The notes under the pieces were generated by a model that was not told the DNA's origin, did no database searches, and was given only the letters and a program-made list of their open reading frames with translations. Below, piece by piece: positions 1-12,700 of a stretch of DNA of 64,000 nt. The position numbers were made by a program, and so were the translations under genes. The stretch is from Serilophus lunatus (taxonomy: Eukaryota > Chordata > Aves > Passeriformes > Eurylaimidae): contig VXBA01002154.1 in assembly GCA_013399895.1 (NCBI GenBank), positions 319,462 through 383,461 on the forward strand. Reading direction: 5' to 3'. Position 1 is the stretch's first letter. Each line of letters begins with the position of its first letter.

Positions 1-415
1 CAACCTTGGCTCCATCACGTGCACTTTAATGACTTTGCTTTAATTCCTCACCAGCCCTTTCTGCCCCAGCTCAGGTGCAGACTTCTGGACAGCTTGGATG
101 CACTCACTGATTCCTGCTGATGATTCCTTCAGCCATCGTATCCCGGGGTCCCTTTCTTGGTTTGAAGTCAACTGATACCCAGATGACACAAGTCTGCCCC
201 AGCCCGTGCAAAGGGTTGCTCTGATGTTTGGCTGGACAGGGCAGTGGTGACATTGTAGATAATCCAGGGTTCAGGGTCCTGGGACTTTTTTAGCCTCATA
301 CCTTGTGGTTTAGCTGGGTGGTTTAGCTATGGTATGCAACGAGAAAGTTATGAAACTTCTGATTACCTCCTTGAGAGCCAGCAGCATCCCAGTGGCCAGG
401 ATGTGAATTTATTCT
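1..415. other. Upstream flank, no gene recognised
   Basis: Non-coding sequence upstream of the MT-Ox promoter. The only motif of note is TCACGTG at 15-21. No EEVS exon was recognised on either strand. Confidence 0.5.
15..21 (+). promoter_or_regulatory. TCACGTG E-box (MITF/TFE/USF-type site)
   Basis: A perfect CACGTG with the preferred T at its 5' side, about 400 bp upstream of the TATA box. Such sites are bound by MITF/TFE and USF factors. Function here is inferred only. Confidence 0.3.
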
Positions 416-423
416 TATATAAA
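416..423 (+). promoter_or_regulatory. Candidate TATA box of MT-Ox
   Basis: TATATAAA lies just upstream of the CpG-rich leader. It would place transcription start near 445-455 and give a leader of about 260 nt before the ATG at 711. No other strong core-promoter motif is visible nearby. Confidence 0.45.
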
Positions 424-463
424 GCAAAAGCATTGAAAGTCGGCTCTTTTGTTGTTCTTTTTC

Positions 464-586
464 ATGTCAGATGCTGTTGGGTCTCACCTGCTGCCCGCGC
501 TCTGGGTGGGACAGGCGGGTGCAGCTGGAGCGAGCGCAGCCCCCGCCCGGGGCCGTGCTCCCTGCGCAGCCTCTCCCCGGGGCTGA
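464..586 (+). other. Upstream ORF in the MT-Ox leader
   Basis: ATG at 464 opens a 40-codon frame ending at TGA 584-586. A second ATG at 473 opens an overlapping frame ending at a TGA near 599. Both would lie in the mRNA if transcription starts downstream of the TATA box, and they could dampen translation from 711. Confidence 0.35.
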
Positions 587-726
587 GGCTCTGCCCGTGT
601 GATCGCGGGGGTGTCCGCCCCCTGCCCGGACACCTGAGCACCGACCTGCTGCTCTGTGGAGGCAGCAAACCCACCGCAGCATCTTCTGAGGCCGGGGGAC
701 AAGAAGCAACATGCAAAATCCTGCAG
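484..726 (+). promoter_or_regulatory. MT-Ox: CpG-rich 5' leader / first exon of MT-Ox
   Basis: About 18 CpGs fall in roughly 220 bp, while the flanks are CpG-poor. The patch ends at the start codon and the exon 1 donor, as expected for a CpG-island promoter and first exon. It contains no splice acceptor that would suggest an internal exon. Confidence 0.6.
711..726 (+). CDS. MT-Ox: MT-Ox coding exon 1 (start codon)
   Basis: The ATG at 711 begins MQNPA, and a GTAAAT donor follows after 16 nt (phase 1 intron). The leftover G joins AA at the start of exon 2 to give Glu6 in the correct frame. That agreement, an A at -3 and the CpG-rich leader upstream support this start. Longer alternative 5' exons cannot be excluded. 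Confidence 0.75.
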
Positions 727-3700
727 GTAAATTCCCTAGGTGGGGTGGGGAGCTGCAGGAGAGACGGTGTGACAGGGGGGGACACAGCGTGACGTCCCGG
801 TCCTGGGCCCTCGCCTTCCCCACAGATGTGACCTGCAGGCTCTCCGGGTTGGCAGAGGAGCAGAGGATGGGTTTATTGTGGAGAGGAGAGACGCTGAGCA
901 GGGAAGATGAGTCTTTGGGAACCTATAGTGGACGAAGGAGAAAGGGATGGGAAGGTGGACACTCACAGTGCTAAGAGAGCTTTGGCAGTGACTAATTTCT
1001 GATGGGATTGGGATGCTTGATTTAATTTCTCTCCCTAGTGGAGCACTAAGGACATTCAGCTTTTCTACTTCTTTTTCTAGCAATAGAACTCGTAGAAAAT
1101 GCATCAGCTGCTGTGTGTTCTCCTTGCTTTTCCCTGAACTTCAGTCAGAGTTTAGGTCCCTGGCTCCTGTGAAAGCAGCAGATTCCCCACTCTGTCTTGC
1201 TTCCTCTCCCTCTTCCTCCTCGCACTCCCACTCCACTACCTGTCCTCATGCCATCTCTGCTGGCTTTGCTGCAGGCTCTGGCACTACAGATGCTAAGGCT
1301 GAGCTTCAGCTGAGGTCTGGTCAGAACCTCCTGCACTGTTTAGTGGCCACACACTTGGGTTTTGGCCACATGGGTCAAGACATGCCTGTACCCCAGTGCA
1401 TGGAGCTGGCCGGGCTTGTAGGCGGTGAGTTTGGAGCCACCGAGCAGCCTCAGATGTGCTGCCACCACAATCCCTCGTCCCCTTGCTACGTGGTGGGTGT
1501 ATATCACAGCTGGGATTAATGTGTTTGGGTGAAGTACTAGCACAAGGTCTCTCCTAAAAGGCTGCAGTTCTGCGTGCAGCAGATAGGGTAAGGAAACAGC
1601 TCAAGCAGCGCGTGGTGGTTTCCATGATCACGATCACCTCCTGATGAAATGGCACCGCTGAGGTGTATCAGTACACCAGACAAAGTAGTGAATGTTGTGA
1701 TAAGCTGTTGTCAATGCCTGAGGTGCCTTGGTGAATACGATGGCTGGAACTGTTTGGGATGATTTTATCAGACTGGATTTTCAAGTGTTTAGCAGCACAC
1801 ACCTCCTGCCGAAATGCCTGGCACTGGAGCACCAAGCTGTCTTGGCAGCAAAGTATTCAGGTGGATCAGGTTCAGTGCTCTGCCCTGGCTGGGAAGGGGA
1901 GCTTTTCTGGAAGACGTTGCTGGGGCTGCAAAATTGTTCCAGATGCTGGAAGGTGAAATGAGGGTAGTCCAAAAACAGAAACCAAAGATCTGGTGCTACA
2001 TCTTTGGATATGGCATCTTTGCTTTGCTTTTGCCGAATGCAGACTCTCACGACTGCTTGTCTATGTTCCTCTTCCTGAGCAGCACCTTGCAAACAGTTAA
2101 GTGTCCTATTTTCTCCTCCCCAAAATTGCCATCTAAGTACAAGCTGCAGAGTTTAATTTCACTTCTGGAGTGTCAGGTCCCTCCTTGGCATTACACCACC
2201 TGCCTGTTCCGGGGACACTGATGTCCCACACATACAATCTTGTTTAGTGCTTAATACAGTCCAGCAGTTTGGCTGGGATTGTGAAAACCTGTGCACTAAA
2301 ATGAAGCAATTTTTCTGGAGTAGCATTAAATAAAGTAGTTACATAAAGTTTAGCTCACCTTAGTGCTCAGAGGCTTGGGCCGGGCAGCCAGCCCTGAGCT
2401 CTGCTCTGACTTGTCTGGTGCTTGTATAAATGAAGGCAATTCTGACCTCTGCCGCTGGCTCAAAGCATCACCAGGCTGCAAAAGAATGCAGCGCTTCCTG
2501 AAAAGATTGTATAATCTTGGAGGGAGAATTGCTCTTGGCTTGTTCCTGTGCCCTCTCCCTGACAGCAACACTTGGCACTCGTGGTTGGTGTTATAACACA
2601 GGTTACAAAACAACGAGAGGGGAGTCTCGTTTGCTGTTGTGTGTCTGTTACTCATCTAGAAGCACAACATGATGATTACTAAAATTTGACATGGATTATA
2701 AACATGTTTTTTCCCCCTAAATTAACAAAAGCCTCAGAGTGCTTGTCAGGGAGGATGAGCAGAGCCCGATCTCCAGCGTTATGGGGCTGTACAGAGGGAG
2801 CCCAGCAATGCTCCCTCACATAGTGGTGAAAACGCTGCACAAAGAGTGTGTGTCCTCTTCACCAAATGTGGCCTCAGCTGGGCTGAGGTCAGCAGCTTAC
2901 ATGGTTTGGGAAGAGGGTGGTTATTATGGCATTGCCATTAATTATAAAACTGCTGAACTGGATATAAGGTGCCCCTGACAGCAGAGAATAGTGATGAGAT
3001 GTAAATCATCGTATCATAGAATCACAAAATGGGTTGGTTTTGAGAGGATCTCAAAGATTATCCAGTTCCAATCTCCTGCCATGGGCAGGGACACCTTCCA
3101 CTATCCCAGGTTGCTCCAAGCCCTCTCCAACCTGGTCTTGGACACTTCCAGAGATGAGCAGCAACAGCTTCCCTGGACAACTTGTGCCAGGGCCTCACCA
3201 CCCTCTCAGTGTAGAATTTCTTCCTAATATCTAGTCTTAACCTACCTTCTTTCAGTGTAAAGCCATTCCTCCTTGTCCTCTCACTCTAGGCACTTGTAAA
3301 TGAACTCTCTTCATCTTTCTTGAAGGATCTCTTCAGGTACTGGAAGGCTGCAGGATATAAAGCATGTCCACCTTTTGCCCGTGCCACCTAGTTCTCGGCA
3401 GCTTTTCTATCATAGGGACTAAAATCCTGCCAGGGGAAATCTGCTCCATCCCAGTTACACTCACAGCCTCTTGCCTTGTGTCTCTGACATCTGGTCTAGC
3501 AGATGCTTTCATATCCCAGCACGTGCTCTTTCATTTGAGGAGTAGGGGAGTTTCTATGGGGCCATGGCTGGTTCTGGTCCATGGCATTGCTGCCATGAGG
3601 GTTTTTCTTTGGCCTCAGAGCAAGTCTAATGTCATGGGCAGCACTGCTCTGGCTCCAGGGCAGGGTGAACTACATCCTGGATATGTTTCCACAGCTTTTG

Positions 3701-6700
3701 AAACACGTACACGTTGTCATGTTGTGCACAGTTTTTTTACCTGAATAATCAGCTTTTGGCGGGGTCTGGCTTGTGAAAAAGTGCTGAGAGTTTTGCCATG
3801 TGGTGCTGGTGGATTCAAGCAAGAGCAATTTGGGAAGCACTCTGTTTTCTCCAAGGACAAAGCTACATAGAGGAGGGGGTTCTGTATTCAGTTGTTTGGT
3901 GTTTGATGTTTGTCTTGGAGCTTTAAAAGCAAAATTCATGTTTTTAAAACATTTTTAACCTTGATCAACTGGACAGGAAAAGAATAGGAGAATGCATGTG
4001 ACAAAAAATCTATTAGAAGTATAATATTTTTTCAATTTGTTTTCATAGCACCTAACATGTATTTTGTATTATTTTTTTTCTTGTACTCTAAATTCCTCTT
4101 ATGCTGATTTGAGCAGTTACAAAATCACTCTTCTTTTTATTTTTCCATTTCAGAAACCCCAGCTGGACACATTGCTGAGAACCTTCTTAAAGCTAAAGAA
4201 ATAGCCCTCAATGACACTCGTGTACCTGAGCAGCTCAGGAATTACTTACAGAAAGCCCTTGATGTTGCTCTTGGACTAGACCCTTACCTGGATGCAATGG
4301 CAACTTCTAAGAGGTAAAGACTCTCCTTTGTGCTTTTGTCTGTGATTGTATGAATATGTTGTTCTTCCATTTTTTTTGTCTAGAACATGCCATAAATGTG
4401 GGGAGCAGTGAGAGGAAGAAGAATCAGTTAATTGCATTGAAACATGTAGCAAAGAGTGCTGGCATATATGTATGCCTATGTGTATGTCTATGGCTTGGAG
4501 GAGAGGAGGTGAGAACAAGGTGTCCTAACGTTAAATTTTGGGAGATACTGTCCCAGCTGACTGTTGACTATGGCAATGTCTGTGTTGGACCTTACCCTGG
4601 GGAACACCAACACACCAGCCTCCATAATTTGCCTGCTGGAAGGCTCAAATTGTGAGCCCCTGGATCAAACTTGTGCTGGGATAAATAAAGAGTAAGGAAA
4701 ACCTGCACCTCTGGGTCCGCCCTCTAATAACAGCCTTTATATGCAGCTTTTATCTCCAACTGCTCAACAAACATTAATTAATCTGCTAAATAAATTACTC
4801 TAGTAACTAAACTAATTAATTAAACTAATTTAAGGTATCATTAATTCAGAAGTCCAACTGATACCCTCATTATTCTTTTTTGAGCTATAGTGTATTACCC
4901 GGCCATGTGGGGTCTGCTAAACAATTCCTATTTATCAGTGTACATTTTGATATGTAGAAAAAGCCAATTCTGTCTAAAATTGACAGTGTGTAAACTGTTC
5001 CAGGCTGTGGATTATGGGAACGCTGAGCGTTCACTCTGTTGCTGAAATAATAGCTGATAGTTGTTTGACTTACACTTGCTGTTGGATAATAGCTATACAT
5101 TATCTTATTAAAGTTGTTAAAGCATTTGTGAGGGGCAGGAAAGAGGTTATATGAAATGTTCTACTCTTTAAGTCTTGGATTATCTGAGTGTGGCTGACAC
5201 GGGTTATGAATTCTTTCTCATTTTACTGAGGAGTGAGGGGGGGGGGGGGGGGTGGCCGAAAAAANNNNNNNNNNNGGGGGGAGCTGGAAGGAAAAAAAGC
5301 TGAAATGGCTCTAAATTCTGGCCTCCAGAATGATCATAATCCATCTTGTGTGGTTACTTTCTTCGGATAGGATAATCTAACCTGTCTGGAGGCTATGAAC
5401 TTCTTCCAGTCATCTGTTTCCTTCCCTATGTAATAGGTAGCATCTCACTTCACCCAGAGATATTGTCACAGGCCTGGGTTCTGTGAGACTGCATTGGGAG
5501 ACACCCTGTTTTCTCAGCAATTTGTGTGGAAAATAATTTTTTTCCCCATCCTGCAAAAAAAAGTCCAGCTTTTGCATCTTTTCCCTTGTTCTGCAATGAA
5601 AACTGAGATGGGTTTATTGCCAAGCCAGGTCCTCTTAGGACTGGAATTCAGGATATTTGTTGTGCTCCTGGACTAATTTTTCATGGTCATGCACAGATGG
5701 AACTTTTCCAGGAGTTCCCTTTTGGTTGCTGCTTTTTATGCAGGACACTCAGATTTTTGGTTGTTACCAAGATGTTGATATTTCTTTCTGTTTCTCAGAA
5801 GAAATCCACCAGGCCAAGTCCCAAAGAATGCTGAAGGAGCTGAAAGCAAAGTTAGGCTGCAGGAAGCACGTGCCTCTGGCTCATTGAATGGTAAGTTGGT
5901 TAACCAAGAGGATAAAATTGTACTAGATGTGAAGTTTATCACTCAAGTTGAAGTTATCATCATCTACTTTGTCTTGAGTGAAGTGAGGATGAATGCCAAG
6001 GAAATGCTCAAAAAAATGTGGGAAATTACTGGAAAAGAAAGATACAAGCTTCCTGTAGGATTTGATCTTCCTTTGGCATGAATTTTCCTTGCCCCATTCC
6101 TTGTACTCCCTCCCATGTGCCCACACTTTAATTCACAGTGCCAGCCCCATCCCTTAGTGAGCAGCAAAGAGGTCAGCACCCCTGTTGGAAGGGAAAAAAT
6201 CATTTTGGTTGGATTTGGAGGTGTCTGGCAGGAGCTTATGTGCTTTTTGTTGTGGAGGTGGCCTGTGGCCAAGCACTGTACCTTCACAAGTAGCAATACC
6301 CAGGCTTGTGTCCCCATATACAGCCTATTACACTAAATCTATTCCCAGATTCATTCTTCCCAGATGTTCCCATCTTTGGAGTAATATATCATCCCAGTGA
6401 AGCACGCTTATAATGTATTACACTAATACATTGTTCGAAGGACACCACTGATGATAAATTTCTTAAATGATGGTGCTGTCTAGGGATAATGACTCTAAGA
6501 GCAAATGCAAGGTAATGTAGTGATTTTTTTTTTTTTTAAACTGGATTCTAGAAAGAATATGGAGCCATCTCAAAGCCATTTTCATGTGGGGGGAATGTTA
6601 AACTATGCAATATTTCAAGCACTATTTAACAAGCACTTGAACAATAGCAGCGTTAATGATAAAGGTTCTACATTTAAAACCAGTCCCTTTATTCTGTTGT

Positions 6701-9700
6701 CTTTTAGCTGCATTTTAGATGAAATTTTGTCAGATTCTGTTGTTAAACCCTTATTTGAGAATGTTTTAAGATCAGGTGGTTTGGGAGTTTTTAATCATCA
6801 CTTAAAAAGCACACATAATTTTCATTGTGAACAGGCTGCAGTCTTTCCTATGGTTTTACTTCTAAATTTTCGTTCTTGTCTTTCCACAGGCCAAATTTTT
6901 AGGATGTTTGTTCATATGCTCAGAGCCAGGAAGATTTTATTAATTGGCAAGCTTAAAGGTTACAGTATCCTTGCTATTGCAGAGGAATTACCAGAGGATG
7001 GCAAAATCTTAGCATGTGCAGAAGAACCCTATCTTGGAGTGAACAGCCAAGAAGCATTTGATTATTCTTCAGATGGCAAAAAGATAAGCATTCGAGTGGG
7101 ACCAGTAGCAGACACCTTGGAGGTAAATCAGTTGGAGGGGGAGTTTGGCTGCTCCTGTGCAGAGCAGATTGAAGAATTTAGGGTGGGTTGTATTTCCTGT
7201 ACACAAGATGGTGGCCCTGGTTTGCTTGCAAATATGTGAACACATGGAGTTATTTCTTATTCACAATGTATGGTGGGATGGCTCTGTCACACAAGATAGG
7301 GTTTTTTTCCCCTTTTTGACTGAAATCCTGCAGCTTTTTGATCAGAGGAATCACAAGCTCTCAGTGTAGGTCGATAGGTTTCAATGGCAGTTTTACTCAA
7401 TGCTTTGTTTTGTGTCTCTAATTCCAAATAGAACAAACAGGAAGAGTGTATCTCCGAGGACAGCTTGCTCCCAATGTTCACAAGAATTGGGAAGTCCTGG
7501 AGAAGTTTGTAATTCAGTCACAACCTTTCACTATTTCTCCCCACTGAAAGTCTGTGGGGGATTAGACCCCAATTTCTCACTTCCAGGGCAATTGTTTCAT
7601 TCTGACTAGTGACTTTGTCCCAAGGAAGAGAAAAGCTTATGGTTGCCAGCAGCTGGCATTTAATTCCAGTTTATGGGTCTCCAGGACATTGCTGCAGGTC
7701 CAGAGCATGAACAGGTGATGCCCATGCCAGGTACATTAAATAGCCTTTCTATTATTAATAAAAATCAATTTGATCTGATTCCATTTTCAATCTGGATGTG
7801 TCAGTGTGAGCTTGATTGTAACTTTATTTGCATTAACAGGTACCATTTTTATTTCTAAATGAAATGGCCAGGAGCTTTCTGACCTCTGGCTTTTATGACC
7901 TCCAAGTTTGATAAGAAAGAAACAAAGAGCTTTGCCAAGTATATGAATAAACGAAATGTTACAGATCACCTGCAATGTGCAGCATTTAAAATCCCAGCTC
8001 CCTGCAGTGAGTGTGAAATTAATTGAATTGCTGTTGCTCTCTAGTGCCCATTCTGTGCAACTGACTTACTGTGACTGAATTAAAATATCTAGAGACAGGC
8101 AGAGTACATGCTGTGTAGAGATTAAAGAAGGGAGCAAAGACATGAAAATTAAATCCTTAAAACAGAATGTTGCAATTGATTTTATATCCTCCGATTGCAA
8201 CATGAAGGCACATCCTGACCCCAGTTCTGCAGGTGCTCAGGACTTCAAATACCTCTCAGAGCTGTTGGGAACAGAGATGCTTGTGTTTGGCAGGAGAGAT
8301 CCCAGCATGGGAACACTGCTCTGTGCAGGATTTCTGCACTGGGCTCTGAACTTTTTAGCTTAATGTGGCAGATGTTTTGTCATTGGTATCCAGACAATCG
8401 GGATTGTCCTACAAATTTAATCCACAATTGCATTAAACGCTGAAACAGTGAATTTGGCAGCCTCTCTCGTGCCTTTTCATTTTGGAGTCCTTGAGGTTTG
8501 CCTGACTGGAGTGGGGCAGCCATGTGAGAACACATCTGGGTGCATGAAAGAGGCTCAGGCAAGGATTGTCTTTGTTGCCTGTGGTGTCTGTAGCTCTAGA
8601 TCTCATTTCTGTACCCTTGGAGAAATTAGAGGGCAGAGATGGTCACATATCACTTGCTCTTTGGAGTGGTCTCATGCAGTTGTTGCAGTGGTGACAATGG
8701 CTGAATTTTCCTTCTAAGTTAAGTGCAGTAGGGCAGGATTTCTGCTGTCTGCTTCTCCTCCATTGCAATAATGGAAACACTTGTGAGTAGGATTTGCCTC
8801 AATGCACAGAAATGTTATATGATACATAGATTAACTACCTGGCAGGAAAGTCCTTTACTTCATGAAGATATGATTCAGAAAGTCCAAACTACCAGAAGGT
8901 GTTTGATCTCTCTCTTCTGACGTAAAACTAGTCCACTCAAAGAGTTACATCCTAGCCTCAGGTAGTGCTGCCTCCACATCAACTGCTGATCCCCTTTTCA
9001 AGGAAAGCTGCCAGATATTGCAGCAGTTGCCATAAGGATCCAACACATCTGTGCAGGTGTGTCTCAGACAGTGAAGCTCTTGTGGCACCCAGATGGCACT
9101 GGCTCTACCACCTTTAACCCTGGCTCATCAGGGCTGTGAGCAAGTAGATTGCAGTGCAAAGGAAGCACATCAGTCCATATCGGTACCTTGACCAGGGTCT
9201 CTGAAGCCTTTTCACGTTCCTTTGCATTACCCCACAGCATTAGCAGAGTTGGCCAGTTTCTTTGCCTCCTGTCCCAGATCAGAGCCAGCTGCAAAATATC
9301 TGAGATTCTGACCTGTCAAGGGATGCTAAGTATCAGACAGGAGCCACAGAGCTCAAGCAGACAGTGGGGTTCATTTGGTACCTGAGGATGCAAAGATAAA
9401 ACTCCCCCTTTCCCATATGTGAGGGATAGCCACTGCCAAGCTGGGTGAGGTCCCCACCAGCGCATGTAGCTCACATTCACCTCTGTTCCCAATGGCCTCA
9501 GTAGTTTTCACATAATGTTTTGAAACGTGGACTGAGGGGAAGACTTCTCTTGGGTTCAGTCTCTGGTACAGGAGGCTTCAATGGAAATTAGCTACTTTTC
9601 AATGTGTACTGGGCCAGCATTTAAAAATATTTCCCAACAAGGTCCTTAAGCTCTGTTGTGCTGTGCCTGTAAAACATGCCTTGCCCTGCATCCACTGCCA

Positions 9701-12700
9701 GAAAGAGCCTGATCCTGCACAAAGAGCTTCTTTCAATTCCCAGTGGACATTTGCTTGAACAATGGATGAAGGACTGAGACCGGACGGAATGCAAACTACT
9801 AGGAAATTATTCCCTTCCATGACTTTGAGCCTTCCATTTTAAAACTGAAAATGCAACACGAAAAATAACACAGTGTTTTCAGCTGATTCTGCTGATTGCA
9901 GGGCATTGTGCAAGCATGTCGGGGTTTGCTTTCTTCTTTTTTCCCTCCTTTTAGCAGACAGAATAGGTGAAGAGGTTGAGCTGCAGATCTCATTTCTCCT
10001 GTTTCCCTGCTTGTGAAGTCTGCCAACAGAATCCACCTTGACAAAGTCAAGGACTCTGCGTTTAATGTTGAACTGAGTGAATAAATTATGCATGAAATTG
10101 TGTCGGAGTCTCTAGTGTGCTCTAGAATTGCTCCTTTTGATATGAAAGGTTAATTCAGAAAGGAGTCCAAAATAGCTGGAAATTGTGGGGATAAGTGGAT
10201 AGTATTCACTGTTGTGAGCTGTTATTACTAGAAATTGCATTCCCTCTCTGGCTTCCCTAGAGATTTTGCTTTGCTGGTGAATATAAACTGTACTCAATAG
10301 AATAGCATTTAGGAGTAACAAGAGTGTATGTCTACATACAGTAAAATATCCTAATGGTGTTTTAAAAGGAAGCTGTACTTTTTCATGTATTCTGTGCACC
10401 CTAAGGATGGATTGCTATTACATTTAGGTCAAGAACAAGGCATAGGGAAGGTAATAAGTTTTGAGTACATCTTTATTACAAATATGCTGACTGTATGATC
10501 CATATCAAAGGAACTGGGCAGTCGTTTTTTTCCTGATTGAGTTTGTATGTGCCTTATGAGAGTGTTGTCCCTGAGCAGGACTCCAATCAGGTTTTCTGTG
10601 AGCTTTGGCAGAAGATCCATTCGTGTTTTTATTTGGGATGTCCTCTCCCTGATCTTTTGCTGTATCCATCAGCAGTGCTGCTGTGCCCTTTCTCATGGTT
10701 GCTTTAGGAGAATGTCCTCTATGGAATACAGTGTTACCCCGGGTTTTTCCCCTTTTTTAATCGAAAAGGAAGCTAATGACTCACTGTAAGCAAAAGCATT
10801 AATTTTAGTTTGCTCTGAATTAAAGCTCTTATTGCCATCTGTTACCATCTACGATGACTCTGTAGCAAGGAGCAGGGATTGCACTGTAAACATTCAGGAA
10901 ATTAGTTTCAGCAGGATATTTTGCAGGCAGATTGTTTCCTTCTGGATCTCAGGTTTCCTTGCAGTTGCAGTCATTTGGGTTCTGCCTCGCTCCAAGCAAA
11001 GAACAACGGCATCTCCAGTGTGCTGTGAGGTCCCGAGGAGGGCCTGGCTCAGTCTGTGCTGGGTGGCCAAAGGTGGTCAATCCCTCCTCTTAAGTTCCCT
11101 CATCCATACAGGGCAGCAAGGAGTTGTCCTCTCCATTGCTGCACCCATCTTTCTAGGGCTTAACTTTGCAGTAAGAGCTACACAGAGCAGTTTTTTTCCT
11201 TTTTTCTTTCTGGTTCAGCAGCAGGTGTTGGCAGTGAGGAAACCATCTCCAGTGTGGTGCCCTGGCCACAGTGACCACCTATCTGAGTGACCCGTGCTCT
11301 GCTGGGCAAGGAACTCCAGGAAGTTGAGGACTGTCCTGTTCCTGTGGCTGTTATCCTCTCATATAGAGGCTGCTCTGGGGGCAAAGTTGGTTCAAGGAGT
11401 TTTATGGATTCCTCTCTTGAAGCTGTGGAAACAAGAAACTCAAATGATGGCAGGTCCCAGTACAAACTTAGGCAATTCTTTACAGGTGTCAGAGGCTGGG
11501 GAGCTAGAAAAAAATGAAAGGTGTCCAAGTGACCTTTGTGGCTGGTTGTTTAGGACTTGGTGAACTGGGAGAAATGTCTTAGAAACCGTGGCCTTGCACA
11601 CCCAGGCAGTGCAAGGACAAGGCAGGCGTGCTCTGGATACATATTCAACCTAGGCACCCTCCTGGGAAGAAAGTTGTGAAGTTAAAAGGTGGTTTATCTG
11701 TATCAAAAGACGTATAAGAAGGAGATAAGCTGTCAGCAGGTAGGCAGTATGGAAAGAGGGCTGAAATGAAAAGTCCAGCTAATATCCAAAGAGCTACACA
11801 ACTCCATATGGACCTAATGAAGCCAATGCATAAAAGTGAGATTCTTTTTCATTAGGGAGCCATACCATGGAGCAGTAGTAACATATGTTCAGCGATGGCC
11901 ACATCTGCTTCTAAATGTTTGCCCCCCACCTCCTCTGCCCAGGAAGGTTACGAGTCAGAAAGTAGTGATAAGTCATGATAATTACTTGAATTTGGCTTTG
12001 GCTTTTCTCCCTGGGGAATGAGACCTCTAATCTCTCTTCCTGATGAGCTCCTCTGCCCAACTTTCATCTTCTGACCCTTCTTAAAGTATATACATTGAAC
12101 AGAGTGACTGAGGTGCAACCTGATAAAAGATGCTCTTCCACGGTAGCAAGAGTGTTCAAGAGGGAACCAGGACAAAATTTTCTTACTGGTCATGAAATGA
12201 AAAGATGAATCCCAGGAAACCAGATGTACCAGTTTCTGCTAGATTTATTATAAACCAGTATATCTTTGGCCTTAAGGTCTTCTTTCATTATAGTGTAGTA
12301 CCAAAAGGTGTCCTACATGTGGACTCATGAATGCTTTTGGCAGAATTTCTGTGCTGTCAAGCACCTGCAGTTAAATTTTACTATCCGAGCTCTCCACTAA
12401 CAAGCTCACAATGACACCTGTTTGCACAATAGAGGAATTCAGGGCTTCAGTGATCCATTTTCCACTATTTCCTTGTCTGAACCACACACTCCCTGCCTGA
12501 GAAAGGCTCCCGAAATCTCTGTTTGGGAGCCATCAACCTCACTCCTAAAAACAAACCAGTTTTTCACATTCTGTTGCCATTTGTTATTGATGCTTTTGCT
12601 GATACCTCTCAGGGGATTGCTCATCATCGGTTGTGTGCTGTGTCTCCAAACACAAAAGGAAAATCTGGATGCAAGAAGTGCCATTAAAAGTTGTGGTAGA

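Noticed and set aside
334..792. 152-codon open frame over the MT-Ox promoter
   Set aside because: It crosses the TATA box and CpG-rich leader in a frame other than the real start. It is explained by GC-rich sequence poor in stops.
5788..5887. Alternative frame EEIHQAKSQRMLKELKAKL through exon 3, which looks helical
   Set aside because: It does not fit the phases of exons 2 and 4 and ends at a stop just before the donor, while the chosen frame continues correctly into exon 4.
6505..6889. Open frame continuing 5' of exon 4 with its own ATG
   Set aside because: A clear CTTTCCACAG acceptor and phase agreement with exon 3 place the exon start at 6890. The upstream residues show no methyltransferase similarity.
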